Assembly (NCBI RefSeq): GCF_001269655.1
Contig: NZ_LHVE01000010.1
Location: 1 to 64,000 of the forward strand
Length of the DNA stretch: 64,000 nucleotides
Direction: 5' to 3'
Source: Pseudomonas thivervalensis
GTDB taxonomy: Bacteria; Pseudomonadota; Gammaproteobacteria; Pseudomonadales; Pseudomonadaceae
Made by a program: the position numbers and the translations under genes. Each line of letters opens with the position of its first letter. Position 1 is the stretch's first letter. The notes beneath the pieces were generated by a model. It had not been told where the DNA came from. It searched no databases and saw nothing but the letters and a program-made list of their open reading frames with translations. Shown here one piece after another: positions 59,122-64,000 of the stretch.

Positions 59122-61506
59122 ATGAGCGTATTGAATTTCCCCCGTATCTACCTCAACGGCCATATGTTCTGGAACCCACCGACGGCCAACAACAACGACG
59201 TGTTTCCGCTGTATGACGCGGTCAACGCAGACATCAATTGGCCGTTCATGAGCCACTTCGACATCAACGCCACGAACGCCCCCACCCAGCTGATGCCCTG
59301 GGCCATCAAGCCCCTGGCGATGAGCGACCTGCCGACCTATGTGTTGCAGGTGCCGACCAATGCCAACCCGAAAACCTACCCGTACATGCCCGCCGAATGG
59401 GACCTGTTTGGCGACAACGCCTGCGGCACGGTGAGCTACAAAGGTACTCGCTCAACGATCATTGGCGGCGAGCTGCAGGCCAACACCTACATCACCGAGG
59501 ATGCGCTGGTCGGCAGGGACTACCAACTGCTCGGCAATCCCTTTGGCAGCAACGCCCCGACTGCCGCGCGCTTCGTGGACGTCAGCCCGTGGCAGAATAC
59601 CTTCACCGCGTTGTATTTCGACAAACTGATGCTGGGGGATGCCACCTGTGGACTGACCCTCAATCGCCAGTATCGGATGATGGACCGGTTCCTGAACTTC
59701 AATTGGGGCGCCCTCGGTGGCCTGGTGTATGTCACCACCACCTGGCAGTCGTGCTTTCCCCAAGAGAACCTGGAATGGGTCATCGGCGATTCGGCGCTGC
59801 TGAGCAACCTCCAGCAGCAGATGAAGCTGCAAGGTGCAAAGGGCTTGATGTTCAGGTTCTCCACCTACCTGACCTGCTACGACAGGAACGGTGTGTTCAA
59901 CGACTTCCCGTACGTCAACACCCGCTCCAACGCCCCCACGGATACGGCTCGCCTGCAAGCGATGTATCAGAAGGGCCTGGACAACGTTTCCGGTATTTTC
60001 TTCAACCCCGCCTACAGCCGCACTGCCGCGACCCTGGGCCTCTGGTTCGCCGACGAATACCCCACCGCCCCCGCCGGCCTGCGCCTGGTGCCCGTCGCCG
60101 CCGTGCCGATCATTCAAACTAGTCCACCTCGTGATGTCGCACCGACCAAACTGGGTGTAGTGTCGGCCCAAGTCACCGGGAACACCCTGTCCCTGGATCT
60201 GACCAATACCTTCCCGTTCTATCCGGTGGACGCCACCGCGCCGATCCTGACCGCAGAAAAATTCCAGGCTGGCGACTACCAATTGGGGGTACGCGAGGGT
60301 GATCAATTCACGTCGGTGGTCGACTTCGGTTACGAGCAGTATCGCCAGTGCGCCTTCGATAAACGCTCGGGCCTGCTGGACTTCGCGCTCAACGACGACA
60401 ACGTGAAGGCCTTGCAGTCAGGTACCTTGGAACTGCAACGCAAGAGCCCGGCTCCGGCCAAACCGGTGACCGCCGCCGCCCAACAGACCTGGACCGCCGA
60501 GGTCATAGAAAGCGGCAGTTTCATCGACGTGGGCGACCACAAGACGCTGAACATCATGGTGCAGAAAAATGGTGTGCCGGCCGCCAATACCACGCTGTGG
60601 GTGGCGGAATATGGCAATCCCTACATGGTGACCAGCAGCGACTACTACCTGGCGTTCAGCAACGCGGCCAACTTCACGTTGTTCTACGACGATCCGACAG
60701 ACCGTAACTTTAACCAGGCCAACCTGCCGCAATTCAATGACGCGCCCCCCGTATCGAACTACCTGGCCACCGGCAGCGGCCGCCGACTTACCGCCCTGCA
60801 GAATGTGCATAGGCCAACGAGCACACCGGTCGGCTACCTGGATTTCCTGAATGGCCCGGGCAAACCGATTGCGGTCAATCTGCAACCTTGCCTGGCATTC
60901 GACGCCGGCGTCTACGTCACAGGGACACTGAACGATAACCAGGCCACTCAGGTGGATTACTCCTATGTAACGACCACCACCGACGCCAATGGCATCGCCC
61001 AGGTGAGCTTCAGGGCTGTGACCCCGGGCTTCCCGACCTTGCGTTTTTTCGTCAAGGACGGTGACAGCGATCCGGCCATCCCCTTCAGCTTCCCGCTCCC
61101 CCAAGCCTACATCGACTTCCTCACCCCGCTACGCGTCCTGCCGTTGGACATGCAACTGCAACAGGACTTCATCAACTACTGGAACACCGTCTACAAGAAC
61201 AAGGACGCCGCCACAGAACTCTGGGAGGGTTTCCTCTACCCACGCATCCTGCAGACCTTCTATTACCTGTACCCCATCATGAACAAGTACATGCCGCTCA
61301 ACTCCCAGGCCCGCGTCGAAGGCGCCATCGACCAGCTGATTGTGCTGATCAGCAAGCCCTACCAGGAAGAAAGCACGCTCTCGATGCCCATCACCCGTGA
61401 CATGTCCCAGAGCCGCCGCGCGGTATTGGAGCTGTGGGCCAAGAAGCTGGTGAAGCGCAACTATCCGCCACAACAACTCAAGATGAGCGACTACGACAAC
61501 CTCTGA
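59122..61506 (+). CDS. Large conserved protein of unknown function, ebo-linked
   Basis: A 794-residue protein without signal peptide. It begins MSVLNFPRIYLNGHMFWNPP, a beginning shared in pattern with the gene cut off at 64000 (MSILNGPRLNFWGG). It is beta-rich for about 650 residues (many NT/TY/VD strand motifs), then ends with helices around residues 700-790 (LELWAKKLVKRNYPPQQLK). No enzyme motif is recognised. It follows the CXXCH gene by 10 bases, so the two probably work together. It is not similar to any family I can name. Confidence 0.75.
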   Translation: MSVLNFPRIYLNGHMFWNPPTANNNDVFPLYDAVNADINWPFMSHFDINATNAPTQLMPWAIKPLAMSDLPTYVLQVPTNANPKTYPYMPAEWDLFGDNACGTVSYKGTRSTIIGGELQANTYITEDALVGRDYQLLGNPFGSNAPTAARFVDVSPWQNTFTALYFDKLMLGDATCGLTLNRQYRMMDRFLNFNWGALGGLVYVTTTWQSCFPQENLEWVIGDSALLSNLQQQMKLQGAKGLMFRFSTYLTCYDRNGVFNDFPYVNTRSNAPTDTARLQAMYQKGLDNVSGIFFNPAYSRTAATLGLWFADEYPTAPAGLRLVPVAAVPIIQTSPPRDVAPTKLGVVSAQVTGNTLSLDLTNTFPFYPVDATAPILTAEKFQAGDYQLGVREGDQFTSVVDFGYEQYRQCAFDKRSGLLDFALNDDNVKALQSGTLELQRKSPAPAKPVTAAAQQTWTAEVIESGSFIDVGDHKTLNIMVQKNGVPAANTTLWVAEYGNPYMVTSSDYYLAFSNAANFTLFYDDPTDRNFNQANLPQFNDAPPVSNYLATGSGRRLTALQNVHRPTSTPVGYLDFLNGPGKPIAVNLQPCLAFDAGVYVTGTLNDNQATQVDYSYVTTTTDANGIAQVSFRAVTPGFPTLRFFVKDGDSDPAIPFSFPLPQAYIDFLTPLRVLPLDMQLQQDFINYWNTVYKNKDAATELWEGFLYPRILQTFYYLYPIMNKYMPLNSQARVEGAIDQLIVLISKPYQEESTLSMPITRDMSQSRRAVLELWAKKLVKRNYPPQQLKMSDYDNL

Positions 61507-61538
61507 CAGAATCTCAACGCTGCTCAAAGGAAATGACC

Positions 61539-61626
61539 GTGGCGAGGGAGCTTGCTCCCGCTTGAGTGCGAAGCGCTCACAAAAGGGCTGCTGCGCAACC
61601 CAGCGGGAGCAAGCTCCCTCGCCACA
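61539..61626. repeat. BIME, REP family B, copy 3
   Basis: Inverted copies of GTGGCGAGGGAGCTTGCTCC lie inside the operon between two same-strand genes. It could stabilise upstream mRNA or attenuate the distal genes. Confidence 0.85.
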
Positions 61627-61675
61627 ATGGACCGGGTGAGGAGCCAATCACCCGGCACTTCACAGGAGTGTCGAT

Positions 61676-62596
61676 ATGAAAACCAGTCTCTTGAACCGGC
61701 TGTTGCTGTTGATCCTGCTGTTCAGTCCACCTCTGTTCGCCCAGGACAGCGGTGCCGTCTACTTCACCATGGGCGTGCATAACACCGAGGGGTGCAACGA
61801 ACAGAACGGTAACTGCATCGCCAAACGCATCCCGGGCGAACCTTCCGATCCGTTTTTTCCGGCGTACTGGATCAGCGACTGGACCATGTACCGGGTGATG
61901 CACAACTACGAAAAGAACCCGCCGCCCTACAGCAATCCCCCCACCACCCTGACCCCGGCGGACTACACCGTCTCCCATGGCACCAGCTACTACGACACGG
62001 CCTATATCCCGGCCGATGGCGACGGCTTCGGGGCGATGATGGAGCACTATGAGAAATACTGCCTGCCGATCTTCCCGATCAAGAACAACAACTACACCTG
62101 CTCCTTCGTGTCCCTGGGCAACAAGGCCTACTTCCTGACCTACCCGCAGGATCGCCCCAAGGACATGCCGGCCTGCTGCATGTTTTCGCCGATGAATCAT
62201 CCGCCGCGGCAAGACTTCATCCAGCACCTGCCCTACAGCGCCGAGCGCAGCCAGAACCTCGACGGCAGCGTTCAGGCCTACGCGCTGGACCTCCAATCGC
62301 CCCAGGGTCCGATCCTGTTCGGCTATGCCTTCTACAAAAAGATGACGGGACAACCGCCCTACCGCCAGCCCCAGTCGTTCTTTTTCTCCGGTGACACCAG
62401 CGTCGCCAATGCCCCCATCGTCAGCCAGAACTACACCAACTTCCGCATCGCCAAACCGGACCCGGCCCAGACCTGGGCGCAGGTGGCCGCGATGTGCCCG
62501 GCGAATCCACCGCCCTGCCAGTTGTTCGAGCCACCGGCTTCACAGAGCAATGGGCAAAAGGCGCAGTGGAACAAGCTCATGCAGCGCAAACCCTGA
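61676..62596 (+). CDS. Exported protein of unknown function, ebo-linked
   Basis: A 306-residue protein with a signal peptide MKTSLLNRLLLLILLFSPPLFA and likely cleavage before QDSG. The mature part has several cysteines (EGCNEQNGNC, KYCLP, TCSF, ACCMF, MCPANPPPC), probably disulfide-bonded in the periplasm, and many aromatic residues. No family is recognised. It sits between the two CXXCH/large-protein pairs, 19 bases before the second CXXCH gene. The ribosome site AGGAG precedes the ATG at 61676. Confidence 0.75.
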   Translation: MKTSLLNRLLLLILLFSPPLFAQDSGAVYFTMGVHNTEGCNEQNGNCIAKRIPGEPSDPFFPAYWISDWTMYRVMHNYEKNPPPYSNPPTTLTPADYTVSHGTSYYDTAYIPADGDGFGAMMEHYEKYCLPIFPIKNNNYTCSFVSLGNKAYFLTYPQDRPKDMPACCMFSPMNHPPRQDFIQHLPYSAERSQNLDGSVQAYALDLQSPQGPILFGYAFYKKMTGQPPYRQPQSFFFSGDTSVANAPIVSQNYTNFRIAKPDPAQTWAQVAAMCPANPPPCQLFEPPASQSNGQKAQWNKLMQRKP

Positions 62597-62615
62597 CCAA
62601 TGACGAAGGATCGCC

Positions 62616-63920
62616 ATGAACACTTCATTCCGTTTCACCTGGGTCCTGCTGGGTTTGGCCAGCCTTCCGGCCCTGGCCCTGGAACAATCCCAGGATCAAG
62701 CCATGCCACGGACGCAGGCCACCAGCCTGAATTGCCAACCGCCCAGTACGGCACCGGCGGCCAACGCCAGCCAGGACCTGTTCGATCAATACAGCTGGCA
62801 GCTGTTCATCGCCATGAACTGGCCCGCCCAGGCCGGGCAGCGCGGTGATCCCGACTGCAGCAAGCAACCAGGGGCCCCTGGCTACACCGTCTGGCAAACC
62901 TACAAGACCGTGGAGGAAACCTTCCTGCCACAGGGGGCCGATCCAGGCCCCTGGAACACCCCGCAACTGGCCAAGAGCCTGGGCATCATCAACATCGCCG
63001 CATTGAAGAACAGTTCCCAAGTGAATGCCGTCGACCAGGCTGTCGGCGGCTGGCTGATCGACCAGGCCGGCAACCCGACCTACTACGACATTTCGGCCAA
63101 CGAGACCTCCTACAACTACGTCGTCGCCAACCAGTTCTACAACGCCGATGTGGTGTCCAGAGCCAACAACATCAACTTCCCCTATGGGGTCATCGAGGTC
63201 AAATCGAGCTGGCGCATCCTCACCCCCAACGACAATGCCAGCCGCTACCTGACCATGCTTGCGCGCGTGGCCACGTTCGACGACCAAGGCCAGCGCACCG
63301 GTGTCACAGAGGCCTACCTGGGGCTGGTGGGGCTGCACGTCATCACCAAGGTGAACGGCTATCCGCAGTGGATCTGGTCGACCTTCGAGCAGATCGACAA
63401 CGTGCCGCCCAAAGTGCTGGTGAACGGCGTGTGGGTCGACCAACCCACCACCGGCACGGCTTACTCCTACTTCAACCCCAGCGCTCCGCCAGCCACCCTC
63501 AACCAGTCGCCCTGCGACTGGCAGACTCAGGGCGCGCACCTGGTCTGCGTGCCCAAACCCGGCACCACCTTCCAGACCCCCAACCCATTGAACCGGTTCA
63601 CCCCGATCGCCGAGGTCACCAACGAGGTCAATACTCGCTACCGCAGCGACCCGGACCTGCAACGCAGCGTCTTGAAGTACTACCAACTCATCACCACCCA
63701 GCGCCCGCTGATGCCGGACAACCCCAGCAATCCACTGGGCCAGCCGACACCCGCCCTTTCAGCCAACGTGACCATGGAAAGCTACATCCAGCCCAACAGC
63801 AGTTGCATGAATTGCCACTCCATGGCGACGCCGGTCAAGAGTCCCTACAAATCCGATTACTCCTACCTGTTCAAATTCGCCAATGCACCTGTCGGCAAAA
63901 CCATCAAGGACGAGGAATAA
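62616..63920 (+). CDS. Exported CXXCH protein, paralogue of 57972-59111
   Basis: A 434-residue protein with the signal peptide MNTSFRFTWVLLGLASLPAL and one CXXCH (CMNCH, residues 397-401). It shares with the first paralogue an FDQYSW/NWFACLN-like N-terminus, WLI-x-Q-G-x-P-x-Y segments, the GLHVITKV core and the C-terminal haem-like motif. It is about 55 residues longer. It is followed within four bases by a second large-protein gene, repeating the pair arrangement. The attached haem and its partner are inference. Confidence 0.8.
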   Translation: MNTSFRFTWVLLGLASLPALALEQSQDQAMPRTQATSLNCQPPSTAPAANASQDLFDQYSWQLFIAMNWPAQAGQRGDPDCSKQPGAPGYTVWQTYKTVEETFLPQGADPGPWNTPQLAKSLGIINIAALKNSSQVNAVDQAVGGWLIDQAGNPTYYDISANETSYNYVVANQFYNADVVSRANNINFPYGVIEVKSSWRILTPNDNASRYLTMLARVATFDDQGQRTGVTEAYLGLVGLHVITKVNGYPQWIWSTFEQIDNVPPKVLVNGVWVDQPTTGTAYSYFNPSAPPATLNQSPCDWQTQGAHLVCVPKPGTTFQTPNPLNRFTPIAEVTNEVNTRYRSDPDLQRSVLKYYQLITTQRPLMPDNPSNPLGQPTPALSANVTMESYIQPNSSCMNCHSMATPVKSPYKSDYSYLFKFANAPVGKTIKDEE

Positions 63921-63923
63921 CTC

Positions 63924-64000
63924 ATGAGCATCCTGAACGGACCACGGCTGAATTTCTGGGGCGGCATCCGCACGGACGTCAGCCTGCCGAACAACTCCCC
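63924..64000 (+). CDS. Second large ebo-linked protein, partial
   Basis: Only 25 codons are present, beginning MSILNGPRLNFWGGIRTDVS. The opening motif parallels MSVLNFPRIYLNG of the 794-residue protein, and the gene follows a CXXCH gene as in the first pair. The rest lies beyond the window. Confidence 0.7.
   Translation, partial: MSILNGPRLNFWGGIRTDVSLPNNS

Overview
The window looks like chromosomal DNA from a Pseudomonas of the broad fluorescens group. It is GC-rich, the intergenic gaps carry two Pseudomonas-type REP/BIME repeat families, a DUF6124-type gene is present, and most of the content is accessory metabolism: many LysR, AraC, GntR, MarR, ArsR and HxlR regulators beside small oxidoreductase, hydrolase and transporter genes. 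No rRNA, tRNA or CRISPR array was recognised.

Layout. 1-300: start of an IS3-type element cut by the window edge. 326-8500: regulator/enzyme pairs (carboxymuconolactone decarboxylase-like with HxlR; isochorismatase-like with LysR; aldo/keto reductase; alpha/beta hydrolase with an AraC-type gene; second AraC and second isochorismatase-like hydrolase). 8775-10703: second-type argC beside a divergent LysR gene. 10819-15521: membrane protein, an ArsR-quinone oxidoreductase-monooxygenase unit with two matching palindromic operators, and an ABC exporter. 15769-20006: an AT-richer acquired island with a HEPN-like protein, a translationally coupled AAA ATPase/PLD-like pair and a dead integrase. 20096-26699: small proteins, a structured leader, LysR/cupin, and flavin monooxygenase/MarR pairs. 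27027-29608: a coupled HWE histidine kinase and response regulator. 29714-38577: amidohydrolase-MFS-GntR unit, phosphoribosyltransferase, a YeeE/YedE-like pair, amidase, LysR/DMT exporter and an AraC remnant. 38645-42327: a three-domain redox fusion and a soluble PAS chemoreceptor. 42412-46847: a REP-truncated LysR remnant and sulfonate/nitrate/taurine-type ABC uptake genes, with a likely sigma-54 promoter. 46970-50634: a small gene coupled to an XRE-cupin regulator, an extraordinary Met/Cys-rich protein, a threonine dehydratase-like enzyme and an AraC regulator.

50877-64000 and beyond is one long plus-strand gene train: an ebo/EDB-type metabolite-traffic cluster in the order D-C-A-B-E-F, with eboD carrying an extra N-terminal VTT (DedA-like) membrane domain. 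It continues into exported proteins with CXXCH motifs, each followed by a large protein of a family I do not recognise. The two large proteins are paralogues, the second cut by the window end. Four of the five ebo junctions overlap by 4-11 bases, and the last ebo gene overlaps the first CXXCH gene by 31 bases. This suggests a single pathway that makes or moves a lipophilic or prenylated metabolite and adds periplasmic redox chemistry.

The strongest leads for something undescribed are the ebo-linked CXXCH/large-protein pairs, the 41 percent methionine protein, the AAA/PLD-like/HEPN island, and the mutually exclusive base-pairing leader ahead of the DUF6124-type gene.
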